A stretch of 64,000 nt of DNA from Thermothielavioides terrestris NRRL 8126. Taxonomy: Eukaryota > Ascomycota > Sordariomycetes > Sordariales > Chaetomiaceae. The position numbers and the translations under genes are program-made. Positions 48,083-58,803 of the stretch are shown here, in pieces. Under the pieces are notes generated by a model. That model made no database searches. It was not told where the DNA came from and saw only the letters and a list, made by a program, of their open reading frames with translations. The stretch spans positions 8,990,001-9,054,000 of the forward strand of contig NC_016457.1 in NCBI RefSeq assembly GCF_000226115.1, read 5' to 3'. Every line of letters begins with the position of its first letter. Position 1 is the first letter of the stretch.

Positions 48083-49273
48083 CTACAGTCCTTCCTTAGC
48101 GAGCATGTCGCCGATGTCAAGGTAGAAGGCCACTGCGTTGAACCTAGGAACATGGGCTGCGTCAGCATGCAAGGCGAGAACGGCGGGAACCAATATGTGG
48201 TAACTCACGAAGGCGGCCGGCCCATCCACTTCTGGACCACAAAGCGAAGCCGATTGCTCCAGTTGATCAAGTCCAGATGGTTGACGCCCAGCAGGGTCCC
48301 CTTGTAGGTGCCCCATTTGCTGCTCTCGACGCTGACGAGACCGTCGTTGGGGCCTTCGCGCTCCTCAATTACCCGGTGAGAATGGCGGAACGGGCTCAAC
48401 AACGGCGGCTTGCCGCGGACCATGGCGCCATACGAAAAGTAACGCACGGCCGGGTCGTCCGGTGTCTTGGGATTGAACTCCTGGTCCATGTACCTCGTCG
48501 TCAGCTGAGCGAAGGCGCCGGGTTCCCACCCGGTGGTCCGCTCCCAAAGATCGTACAAGCGGGGCAGGTAGTGCGGCCCGATCTCGTCGATGAGGAAGTC
48601 GGCAAAGGGGCTGCCGTGGTGCGGGGTGCCGACGGTGACGAGCGACTTGACGTCGACGCCGGCGGGCTGGAGCTGGGAGATCATGTACCGGGCGTCCAGG
48701 CCACCCATGCTGTGGGCCACAATGTTGACGCTCCTACCCCTTGCTTGGGCTTCAATGTCCTCGGCGAGCTTGGCAGCCCGCTTCTCGATGGTGCCGCTCG
48801 GGGGCACCGAGGTAGTGATGACTTCGGCATGGTTGGCACTGAGGGCCTCCTTGATGCCCCGCCAGTACTGGATTCCGGGGATGCCGGGCAGCAGCGAGCC
48901 AGCCAGCTTCAACTCGGCGAATCCCAGCAGGCCATGGGCAAGCACAATGGGATGTTCGGGGGTTTCTGTGGCGCAACGTGTCAGCCTCCCGCCAACCTTG
49001 GAGAGTATGTACTTGCGCCTGGCGGATGGAGGGGGGCGCGCATGCGGCGTACGCACCGTAGCTGTCTCTGAGGACGGCGTACTCGTCGGCAATCGCGGTG
49101 CCCAGATCCTTGATCCGCGCGTCTGTGGGTGGGAGCTGGCGGCAAAGCGGTGCATAGGCGCCGAAGCGACGCTGCGGAGGGGCAGGCCGACAAATCGTCT
49201 GATTTCTTGCATGCACGCGGGCGGCAGTGCCGGCGGCAGTGCCAAGCCGGCAAGCCCGTATCAGCTCTCTCAT
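48083..49273 (-). CDS. alpha/beta-hydrolase lipase, Tgl2-like
   Basis: Predicted triacylglycerol/ester hydrolase of the alpha/beta fold. Exons 49273-49057, 48965-48209 and 48143-48083 sum to 1035 nt, 344 residues. The introns are 91 nt (GTGCGT...CACAG) and 65 nt (GTGAGT...CCTAG). Exon 1 uses a different phase from the long open frame that begins within the first intron; it gives the family sequence DARIKDLGTAIADEY, joined to ETPEHPIVLAHGLLGF. Catalytic features: oxyanion-type HGLLGF, nucleophile elbow AHSMGG (Ser about residue 155), GTPHHGS, and the late NDGLVSVESSKWG and GVNHLDL supplying probable Asp and His. The last exon ends FYLDIGDMLAKEGL. The N-terminus is Arg/Ala-rich without acidic residues at first (MRELIRACRLGTAAG), consistent with a mitochondrial presequence as in yeast Tgl2. 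The ATG at 49273 is the first in-frame ATG I found. Confidence 0.9.
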
Positions 49274-50949
49274 CTCATCTGGCACAGGACGAGTTTCTGG
49301 ACGCCGCCAGATGGTCACCAAATGACGATGAACGCCTCAGGAGATCCCGATCTCACTTCTCTGTTCTGGGCAGGTCGGGGTGCCAGATGACCAATTGCGG
49401 CCGGAGTTGCCGCGCAAACTGGGCGATCGGTCAAGTTCTGCCGCAGCTGCATGTTGGTGACGAGCCCGCTTCTGGCAACCGTGATGGTGATCAATGGTGC
49501 ACAGTATGGGGAGTACCGTACATGGAGGCACCCCCCACTGTACCCAGCTGTCTTGCAAAGACGCAATTGCATCACCGGCTGTCGGTCTTTCCGAATCCAT
49601 CGCAGAAACTACAGTGCTGGCTGCCTTACTATGTACAACGGAGAGCACCTACTTGAGTTGATGTAAACCCATCGATATGCTCCAAATCAGCCATCAACTT
49701 TTTGCCTATCCTTCTCTTCCCGCCGCAACTGCAAGCCGGTTCGCCGCGGTCCCCAGCCAGTGATCGCGACTTCCACCCGGACGTCTCTTGGTGTGATGTG
49801 ATTTTCAGCTCGCGGCCGGCCGCGGGAACAGTGACGGGAGGTCGGCCGCAATCCGCACCTAGTCCGAGCAGGGAGCAGTTGGTGATGCCCGAGCGTTATC
49901 GGCGTCATGGTGTTGCGTACTGTGTTACCTGCACCTCGCGGGCATGGCTTGTTTTGCCGAACCCGTAAGTGGTGTAACCGCGGGCCTTATTGATCCTTTG
50001 CCGTTCCCAATTGGCTTGGAGAAACGCAGCGGCATGTTCGAGTGTGCGTGTTGTGGCGGTTGCCAGCCAACAGCAGGGTGCATTATCACTTGCATCGCAG
50101 ATGGCCAATCGAGCAGCCTGGTGGTGGCGCGCCGCGGCCTGGCCGCCATAACACTGCACCGGAGAATTGGCAATCGCGAGTGAAAACACATCACGGCAAC
50201 CTTAGCTCGGTAATGTTTACCTGCGGGTTTGCGACCTCGTCCGCCTGCGAGTTAGCGACAAGGTTGTCGGAATACTGTGTAAGGTAACTTGGAGGAAGCG
50301 TGCCCATGGGCCGCCGTTGGGGCGCGGACCGCCGTGTGCCCGCATTGCACGAGTCGTGTGGAACCCAAGGGGCCTCTCGCTCTATTCCGTACAGCATGGC
50401 CATATATTGTTCTGTCTGCGGTGCTAGTCAGCGGCCGGAGCCCAGCAGTACTGGACACTGCTTCTCGCGAACCGTCGTCAAGGCTAGATCCGAATTTGTC
50501 CCCGCCCCGCGATACAAAAGTTCGAGTGTTCACCGCGCTGTCTGTGGTTTCAACGGCCAGATGGTGTGGCTCCGGCCGACGGCCAAGGAGACACCAGGCC
50601 GGAGACCGGGCTTCCATGGATGGAGGAGCCGGGCGGCCTTGCTGTCTTCTCCTACCCCCCTGGCTCCTCCGCCCTCACCCCTTCCCATCGCTGCACGTTA
50701 AGCGCCATGGCGCCCTACCCGCAGTAAGTGCCGGACTGTCGGGCCAGCCCGTCGACTGGCATGTCCCACACCACAACCTGGGATCAAGAAGCATATGTGT
50801 CGCCCTTCTGTCCTGGACTCTCGCTGCCTGGCATTCGAGATGTTCGCCCTTTCCGAACCTTCTCGTCTATACATCGGTCAACTCGTCCATGTAAAGTCAT
50901 CGACTGAAGCCGGACCACGCCCAGCACCACCGTTGAGTCCCTCGGCGCC
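49274..50949. other. intergenic region between divergent lipase and RTA1-like genes
   Basis: About 1.7 kb holding two divergent promoters. The open frames in it overlap on both strands and lack conservation. A short GGGGAGTACCGTACATGGAG element lies at about 49509. No gene is supported. Confidence 0.45.
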
Positions 50950-52354
50950 ATGCTGGCTGTCGCAGACTGCTCAGGTGAGGTCTGTGCTGTCCCACCGGGG
51001 GCGTTGCCCTACGGAGCCGCGCCGGCAGGCAACGCGTTGATGCTCGCCGCCTTTGCCGCCCTGACCCTGCCGGTGATATACGCTGGTCTTCGATACAAAA
51101 CCGTTTTCCACTCGGTCTTTCTCCTAGCCGCCCTTCTCGCTGGCGTTGTCGGCCATGTCGGCAAGGTCTTCTTGACTGCCAACCCAGCCAGTCGCGCCTC
51201 TTCGGCCGTCTATCTCATGGGGACGCACTGGGCCGCCGTGTTGGTTGGCTCTGCCGTCAACCTCGTTCTTCCCCACGTGATGGTCATTTACGGCCAGCCG
51301 TTCCAGCTCGTTTCGGACCCTGTTTATTTGAACATAGCCTTCTTCATCCTCGACATCGTCACCCTGGCGTTCCAGTCTGTTGGCATTGGCTTTGCCTCTG
51401 CTTCTAGCACGGTTATCGGAGTACGTTTGGCCCATGACAACTGAGGAGAGCAGCGTGGCTGACAATCCGACTAGGTCGCTCAGGGGGTGTACATCCTACT
51501 CACGGGCCTCGCCATCCAAGCCGTCAGCCTCCTTGCCTTCCTGGGTATATATCGATATTTCCGACACAGGCTTTCCCATCGACGGTATATACTCGACGAC
51601 AGGTTCTCCTCCGTCTATCTGTCTCGCCGGTTCAACTACTTCATGATATGTTCGTCCAACCCCTCCTTGATGCCCCCCCAAAAAACGTGTGTGTGTTGAG
51701 ACCCTCCTAGGCGTCCAGGTGACGGCGTCTCTTCTCCTGGCCCGGACAGCTGTCCGGATCGCCATCTTTGCCAACGGGCTGGCGACCTCCTTTGCGCGCT
51801 CACAAGTCGCTTCTTTCCTCCTCGACGACACCCTCGTTCTCATCGCAGCCCTCATTCTGACGGTCTACCCCGCTGGCCGGGCATTCGGCGCTGCTTGGGC
51901 CGCAACGTCGCCTGTGGCTTCGTCTGACCGTCCAGACCACCTCCCCTTGCCCCTCCGTCGGCATCGCCGCAACCGAAGCTATCCGATAAATAAGCGCGTT
52001 ATCTCTCTGCCATATTCGTCCCCGTCTACATCGCCCCGATTCAGCCCGGGGTTTGCCACGAGGCCGGGGATGACACCGGGCCTCCCGGCCCACCCTTCCC
52101 CCCAAGGTGCGCCGCTTGTGGCGCCGCTGATGTCCCCCAGAAACAATCCTGTACACCAGCGGGTACCTTACGATGCTACCCCTACGCAGACCGTGCCTTT
52201 TATGGATCCGCAGGAGAGCCCCGGCCTTGATTTCGAGTCGGCCATGTGGGCGGCAGCGCCTGTCGAGCATGGGAGGAAGAGGAAGATGTGGGGTGGTGGC
52301 ACTTCTGCGCACGAGGCGAATCAGATGGTGGACAGCGACGTGTTGTGGAATTGA
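50950..52354 (+). CDS. RTA1-like multi-pass membrane protein
   Basis: Fungal RTA1/RTM1 family members are seven-helix membrane proteins linked to lipid movement and resistance to toxic lipids and sterol drugs. Exons 50950-51420, 51475-51649 and 51711-52354 sum to 1290 nt, 429 residues. The introns are 54 nt (GTACGT...ACTAG) and 61 nt (weak donor GTTCGT, acceptor CCTAG). The weak donor joins FNYFMIC to VQVTASLLLARTAVRIA, restoring a continuous hydrophobic helix, which is why I chose it. Seen: several hydrophobic helices, THWAAVLVGSAVNLVL, a LAFQSVGIGFA helix, a GVYILLTGLAIQ helix, and the ARTAVRIA motif in the position of the family's R-x-x-(F/Y)-R region. The tail after about residue 305 is Pro/Ser/Arg-rich and cytosolic-like. 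It is divergent from better known members, so substrate and role are open. Confidence 0.85.
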
Positions 52355-53133
52355 TAGGCTCGTAACTTGAGCTGGAGTTGGAAGAGATTATTTTGGTCAA
52401 GGCGTTGGGGCGTTCTTCGTGTCTTGGGTCAGCAACTACTTGTTAGTCAGGGGAGTGGCGGGATACGTGACTCGATTGTTTCTTTGTCAAGGGCTTCTTG
52501 GGAACGACGCGAGAAAGATTCGCTTCATGTCCATACATATATTCCGCACGCTACAATTCATGGTCCTGATAATCACTAGGCCCCTGTTGTGGCGTATGCC
52601 ATTTGTTGGTACCGCGCATTCGACGAGCAATGGGAACTGCTGCTGGCCAGAATGAGATCGGCATCCATATTTCTCTGCTGGTTTCCCACCCCGTTTCTGC
52701 GGATGTCTTCCCTCGGACTTGAGCATTGAGCAGGGAGCTGCCTCACAAACAATGGCAATATGTGACGCCGGCACTGCAGCCAGCCGGACAGTCAAATGGC
52801 TTGCTTCCGATCCAGAAAATGGCGAGGCGGAGGAGCCCTTTGTCTCGTACTCCTGCTCAAGCTTAAATTAGAACATGGCCCATTTTCCAGCACTTGCCTC
52901 ACGACAATTTGATTATGGTGTGGCAGAAGGTCGCACAAAGGATGTCCTCGTCACGCCCCTTTGTCCCCCCAGCCTATAAAGTTTGTATGAGACGGACAGT
53001 GATTGGGAATTACAGTGTAGGATACACGACACCACATTTCCTTTCACGAGGTTCAACAGAGTTTCAGCACTATTATCACTACCATCGTAGAATATAGCGA
53101 AGAAGGCTTCCTCATCGCGCAGCGCAGACCACA
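52355..53133. other. intergenic region, includes promoter of the coiled-coil protein gene
   Basis: About 780 bp, no gene supported. A TATAAA lies at 52975-52980 followed by a leader of about 150 nt. Confidence 0.45.
52975..52980 (+). promoter_or_regulatory. TATA-like box
   Basis: TATAAA located 154 bp upstream of the ATG at 53134, downstream of a C-rich stretch. The distance is plausible, but no transcription start is visible. Confidence 0.3.
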
Positions 53134-54927
53134 ATGGAAGAACCCCCGGAGTCCCCGTTGGTCGATCCCACGAGCCTTGTCGGGCCTGGAACCAACAAGG
53201 AGGCGGAAGACGAGACTCGGAACAATAATCGGACGAACTCGACTTCACTGATTGATCCTCCTGAAACCTCTCCTGAGGCGGGACCAATCGGCGTTCTTCA
53301 GGAGGAGCTTAGACGCGACGAGGAGCTCCTTTCAGACTTTGTACAGAGCCAAGACGACGAAGTGAACCAAGGAGGCATTTCCACCACCACCGCTGTACCC
53401 CTTTTGCAACCTTCTGTCCCTGTGAGGGAGAGCGAAGGGGAGGTCGAGCCAGAGCCAAGCCTGCTACCCACTTTGGTTTCTGCGGGTTCTGGTAGCAGTG
53501 TGCAGTCCTCCCAGAGCGTTTCAGGACATCCCATTCCAAGCCCGGAGTCTGAGGGAAATGCGTTGGAGGAGGCGTCAGAGATTGCACCGGATCCTGGCTC
53601 CGAAGAAGATAGGTTACAAGAGGAAGGTGCCCAGTTGGGCCTGCATCAAGGGGGACTCTTTATTATAGGCTCAAGCTCAGACCAGCTGTTATCCGCGGGG
53701 CACAGGGAAGAGCCGGCAGCGTCTCCTATTGCAAAGGGAGAAGAGGAACCTCAGGCGCCTGAGACTCTCTCTGAAGCTGGCGCGTTCGACATATCAGTCA
53801 ACCGTCCAATAAACGACAATGGTGATGATAGGAACAAAGAAAACGACAAAAGGCAGGAGCCAGCGCCCGGAGCGCCCAACACCCCTAGGCTCACCGCAAC
53901 TTGTCAAGGAGAATCCGCAAACAGCTGGCTGGGAGATACCCCCGAAACGGTCAAAAGGGGTACCCCACGACCGCCCTCGCTGGGAGACAGACAGGAAGGT
54001 GAAGGTTCCTCATCCGTGACGGCGCTTGGACAACAACGAACGGCCCCGATTTTCATCAGAATGGGTGACGCCGATGACCCTCGCCTGGCACCTTTCTACG
54101 AGGAGAGCTCTCCCAAACCGGGCGAGTCAATGGCCGACTTCACTGCTCGGGATCAGATCCGACGGTGCGAGCTGATCCTCGAGCGGCCCCTCACCGAGGC
54201 GGAAGCAGACATCATCCGATCGACCTGCCGGGAGCTGGGACGGCGCAGGGCCTCTAGCGAGGTCAGCGAGCCCGCAACGATCCATTCCCCGCCAAGGGCC
54301 CCATTCCAGGGGGGGCAGGACCACGCCAGCGACAATCCTGCATCGGCCGGCGAGGCCGACGACCTCCACCAGCAAGTCGCCGAGTTGCGCGGCAGGGTCG
54401 AAGCTCTCGAAGCCTGGCTCGAGGAGGCCGATCAGAAGCCACCTGCCTCGGGACAGGGGCATCTCGACGAGGCCAGGGCCGACATCGCCCAGCTCAGGCA
54501 AGAAAAGGAGGCTGTTGAGACAAAGCTTGCGTCGGTCGAGCTGGAGCTACAGACCCTGAAGGCCGAGATCAGCGAGCTCAGGGCCCGCTTACCCCCCTAC
54601 GACGAGGCAGTGCCCGAGCCGGACCGCGAGCCCGGTAACGTGACGCACAACCGCGGAGGAAGGCATCCATCTGACCGGCGGGCCCAAGGCGCCGGTTACG
54701 TTTGGTCTGTGAGCATCGCATTGGCCCTGTTGGTGCTGGCGTGGGTAGTCCCCGAGGCGGTTCTGCACAGCAAGCGGCTCTCGGAAGGGTACGGGCCGTA
54801 CATCAACGGCGGTTACAACGGCTTGGGTAGCGTTCTCATCTTCGGCTCGTGGACCAAATTTTTCTTGTTTGCTCTGATGCTCTGGTTTCTGGGTTATTCT
54901 GCGGGCTTGAATCGGCGACGAGTGTGA
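53134..54927 (+). CDS. unrecognised acidic coiled-coil protein with two C-terminal membrane segments
   Basis: Single-exon frame of 597 codons; I do not recognise a family. Residues 1 to about 310 are acidic and Ser/Pro/Glu-rich, low in structure. Residues about 333-372 form an amphipathic block (MADFTARDQIRRCELILERP...). Two coiled-coil stretches follow at about 409-435 (QQVAELRGRVEALEAWLEEAD) and 442-485, with clear heptads of Leu/Val. Two hydrophobic segments are at about 522-544 (VSIALALLVLAWVVP) and 566-592 (FFLFALMLWFLGYSAG), separated by a Gly/Tyr-rich loop, with a short basic tail NRRRV. This suggests a tail-anchored or hairpin membrane protein with a large soluble N-terminal part. The codon use looks host-like and the frame is long and intact. 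The start ATG follows a 5' leader without a competing in-frame ATG. Confidence 0.75.
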   Translation: MEEPPESPLVDPTSLVGPGTNKEAEDETRNNNRTNSTSLIDPPETSPEAGPIGVLQEELRRDEELLSDFVQSQDDEVNQGGISTTTAVPLLQPSVPVRESEGEVEPEPSLLPTLVSAGSGSSVQSSQSVSGHPIPSPESEGNALEEASEIAPDPGSEEDRLQEEGAQLGLHQGGLFIIGSSSDQLLSAGHREEPAASPIAKGEEEPQAPETLSEAGAFDISVNRPINDNGDDRNKENDKRQEPAPGAPNTPRLTATCQGESANSWLGDTPETVKRGTPRPPSLGDRQEGEGSSSVTALGQQRTAPIFIRMGDADDPRLAPFYEESSPKPGESMADFTARDQIRRCELILERPLTEAEADIIRSTCRELGRRRASSEVSEPATIHSPPRAPFQGGQDHASDNPASAGEADDLHQQVAELRGRVEALEAWLEEADQKPPASGQGHLDEARADIAQLRQEKEAVETKLASVELELQTLKAEISELRARLPPYDEAVPEPDREPGNVTHNRGGRHPSDRRAQGAGYVWSVSIALALLVLAWVVPEAVLHSKRLSEGYGPYINGGYNGLGSVLIFGSWTKFFLFALMLWFLGYSAGLNRRRV

Positions 54928-54958
54928 GCTGGGCTTGCTTCAGAGGAATGGGGGGCGT

Positions 54959-54978
54959 GGGGGGGGGGGGGGGGGGGG
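54959..54978 (+). repeat. poly-G homopolymer, 20 G
   Basis: An uninterrupted run of about 20 G, 30 bp after the stop codon of the coiled-coil protein gene, preceded by GGGGGCGT. Its length may be unstable, and it may be a sequencing or assembly artefact. Confidence 0.8.
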
Positions 54979-57900
54979 TAAAGAGGGGAGATTGAGATAG
55001 ACTTCATTTCTGGATATTGATCAGCTTCAACTTGTTCTCTGCTCACGCCCAAGTATCATCATAAAGATCGAGAGCGTGCGGTCCTGTGTAGAAGGTCCCC
55101 GTAATTTCGGCCAGGGACGTTGGGCTGTCTCACGGTATGTGTAAGACACCCCCTGTTCGTGAGTCAGCACTGCCAGGTCTCCCACCTGGTTGCAGCGGTT
55201 CCCATAAACTGATGCCCCGGTTCTTCTGCCTCCGCCCGCCTGACTGTGTCCTGTCGCATCCATGTCTCCGGAACTGAATGACGCGCATGTAGGTGGAAAT
55301 CGTGAGGAAGGTTGTGTGGTGATGGCCGTAATCCAAACTCATTCCTTCTTTTGTTTGGCCACCAGTTCGTACGTGATCAAAGCCACACTTCGCCGCCGAG
55401 TTTCTTTCCAGACCTGCTGCAGTGGGTCTCAAGTCGCGGCACCATCGGCAACCCAACCAGATCCCCAATGTAACGGTGCGGACGAATCCTCTCGCGCTTT
55501 CTTGCTTCGACCCTCACTTCCGGGAAGCGGTTCCTTCTTCCCGAATCTAACGGAGATCTGAGGCCGGGCAGCGCCGCACCCCTTGGCTAATCCACCGGTC
55601 CGTCTCTGCCCGACCCGGTCTCTGGGTCAGGAAAGCCACGAAACGAGTTCGCAATCATGGTCGTACACTAGGGCGGGAAGGATCGACCGAGACCGTTGAG
55701 AGCCCCGACAGGCGCCCGATCATGCGGGTGGCGTCATCATGTCGTCCCGGAGCATTACGTGAGCTGCATCATGGAAGCAACGTCGGAGATGATCTGCCTT
55801 GAGAAGGTATTTGGCTAGCCGCAGCGCCGGTGTTGCTGAAGAGGTGTGATAGGGTCCGTGCTGCGTGTGCAGGACGCTGCAAAATTCGCGACTGAGGGTT
55901 TGGAGAGGTCCGGCCGACGGAGCGAGCAAGCCTATGACGAGCCCACCATCACAAAGGAAAGCCAGTGCGTGCAGAAAGGGAAAGGGTGGCTCAGCAGGAC
56001 GGCTGCAGCAATCTGTCAAGCGCATCGAGATGCGTTGCCTTCGACCGATTGCGATTGAAGATACCTCGTCAGTGTGCGCATGCGTTCCACGGCAGCTTCC
56101 ATTTCTGGATATCCGTGGTGGAAGGAAGCTCAAGACAGTTCCTTGCTGTCGCCTGACCGATCACGAGTCGAGGCTGCCGGCCGGGGGTGGTGGCGGGGAA
56201 GAACTTTCGCACTTCCATGTCTTGTACCAAGGCGGGGGCTAAGTTATCAGAACTGGTGGGCGCTGATCGCACCAGCACTCGCACCGATGAAGGGGGAGGG
56301 AACGAACGGAAGGGCTCCCAACTCGTCCAGGATTAGGCGTGCAAATTCTACGCAGCCCGTTGATCTCCGTTGATCTCCGTCAGATAACTGGCCTTCGTGG
56401 GTGATGTCTCCCCTGGCTTGCTCCCACGCTGCAACTCCCGACGTTGCCATATGCCGAATCCAACAGCTGTGCTCTTCTATGGTGCAGGCTCGACATTAGA
56501 GGGCAGCGCTCTCGAGCAGGCGTCCAATGGAGTCTCAAAGGGGCGAGGCTTGCTCGCAGCACTCATACATTGTGATTGGTTTGAACCACCGGGAGATCTG
56601 CGAGGTCCTTTGGGGCCCCACAGCACTAAGCAGGGGCACGAACGGGCCTCGCATGTGGATAAGCCCTTTCGGCACCGCGGGGGCGAATTTCCGATTTAGG
56701 AAAGGTGCCCTCTTAGTTAACCGCCCCACGCCAAGATCGGAGCTTAAACTGACAGCAGGCGCAAGCACTCATCCTGCAGCAGCGCTTGCAGCAGCAACTG
56801 CTTGCCTCCTTCCATCTTGATCCATTGTTCCTGGTCTTGCCTGTTTCTTTGTCTGCAATCCGTGCCTTGGTGAAATAAACGATTTCCTTTATTCCTTGCT
56901 TTGACCTTGACCCTTTCTTTTTCGATTCAGTTTAGACCGGCTGAACGAGATAAAGCAATGCTGGGCCTCGTTGCTGTTTTGTGGTGCAGGACAATGACCG
57001 TGCTCCTACAGTTGCTCGTTGGAGTCGTTGCTGGGCGTCATTTGCCTGTCTCTCCATCAATTTTTCTTGACGTGCTCTAACGCAGCAGCAATCCATACCT
57101 GGTATGAGTGTAGACCACTCGGGATTAGTCTGCGACACGGCGGTCGCCTGCAAATCTTGGTCGCTGAATGCATGGAAGAGCAATGTCAACCCTGCCGATA
57201 TTCGCCTCTTTATGCTTGCTTGCCCATCTCCGACACCATACTCTGTATGTGCTTGCCCGGTACCATATTTCTCGGGGCCGCGGCGCCTGAACCGTAAGTA
57301 TCCATCTATTAACCAGCAGCGGGCAGAACCTTAATCTGCCGCGCCAACTCGCTATGCCGTTTTATGATCTTCATTGCTCATCAACTGCCATCTGTGCATG
57401 CTACCTTACCGTGGGCTCGACACTCGCAGTTGCAGCTGTCCATGGTTCTCCTGAAACACGTCCTTTTTTCGTTTCTTCTCCCCCCCAATCCCCTATCAGC
57501 ATGAACTTGGTCAGTAGCCTGTCTGTCGAGTCTGTCGCTTCTGACCTTGTTACTGTAGTGTTCTCCGGCTCGGCTACACATCCACAAATCTCTCCCGCCC
57601 ACGCCCACGGGACTCAGCTGGCGGAAGGCCGTGCCGTCGCAGCTGCAGATAGATGCCCTGCAAGTTACAGTGCGTTGCGTGCAGGTGGCCCTCAATGGGC
57701 TGCTGCAGTGTGGCAGACTTCAGCAGGTTCTCGCCGGATCCCCACTGAGCAGTCCGGGGCTCAGTACGTCCAAGGTTGGCAAGAAACCTCGCTTGATGCG
57801 TGCTTGGGTACTTTGCACTGATGCAGTGTTGTGTTCGATATTCAACTGATATTGCGTGCGTTTGTGGGGTAAGATTGGGTAGGAGCCTCGGGAGGGTTTC

Positions 57901-58688
57901 TAGGGTCGCAGTGCACCCGGGCTAACCAAGGGTCAGGCGCGCTGGCTCTTGTCGGTTCCTACTTTATCCCATCTTTAGCCAGATTGCGACTGCGACTGCC
58001 TGCCAATGATGACAACCCTCCGTCGTCCACCATGGTCCACAGTGGCCGCTGGCTGACGGGCCCGTCTGCCCCGTCGTGTGGCGGACTCGCTGCTTTGTCA
58101 AGCTGACCAAATCCCAGACTGGAAGTCCACAATCTCTCGACTCGCCCGAAGAGGTTGTCACTTATTGCGCACCTTGGACAGGCCCACGCCGGGACGTGCA
58201 TGCCAGCCTCGAAGGGCCCACGGCGCTTGCCCGTGGAATCCGCCCTTGTGGGCCACGGCACGGCGGTGTCACCCGCCTCTTCCAGGCAAAGTGCCCGCCG
58301 TCGCCTTGTCTTGGCCTGCCGGAAGTTGCCATGCCATCGCCGCTATGGTTACGGTGGAGTTTCAAGTGCCGTGGCCGTCATGGCCCCAGACACCAAGCTC
58401 TCTCCATGTGACGCTGGAGCAATCAACATTTCATTCTGAGAACCGTACACGCCCTTCTACAACTGCCCAATGGGTGAATCCGGGACCCCACTCGGAACAT
58501 CCTGTTTTGGGGAGGACGCCCTCGGGGCCAACATGGCGTTGCGGGAAGGGCAGTTATATACCGGGTTGGTTTTGGAGGGAGGTGCCCCCCGTTGCCCCTG
58601 GACGATCTTGACGACCGCCTTGTTTCTGACAGCTCGCCGGCAGCTCTATAACCCCTGCACCCGGCCTGGCTGAGAGAGCTTGGCTCAT

Positions 58689-58694
58689 TATAAG
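58689..58694 (+). promoter_or_regulatory. TATA-like box of the ferric reductase gene
   Basis: TATAAG, 110 bp upstream of the ATG at 58804. Consistent position but weak motif. Confidence 0.25.
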
Positions 58695-58803
58695 ACGGCT
58701 CTCGCAGCCGGGTGCGTCCCGGGATCTCACTTGGCAACTCGCACCTTCAGCGGCGGCAGACTTCTGACTGACACCCTCTGATCCCTCCAGTCTCCTCTTC
58801 GAG

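Larger units (their letters stand above)
54928..58803. other. 3.9-kb gene-free interval
   Basis: GC-rich with scattered short frames on both strands. None has recognisable conservation or a splice-consistent partner. It contains a 20-G homopolymer (54959-54978) and the ferric reductase promoter at its right end. A noncoding RNA could be present but cannot be shown from sequence. Confidence 0.45.

Noticed and set aside
48277..49390. Two plus-strand frames of over 260 codons opposite the lipase
   Set aside because: Antisense shadows of the lipase exons; the lipase motifs and splice sites are on the minus strand.
57354..57821. 155-codon plus-strand frame with a possible signal sequence
   Set aside because: The hydrophobic start is weak, the rest lacks conservation, and a competing frame overlaps it; not supportable as a gene.
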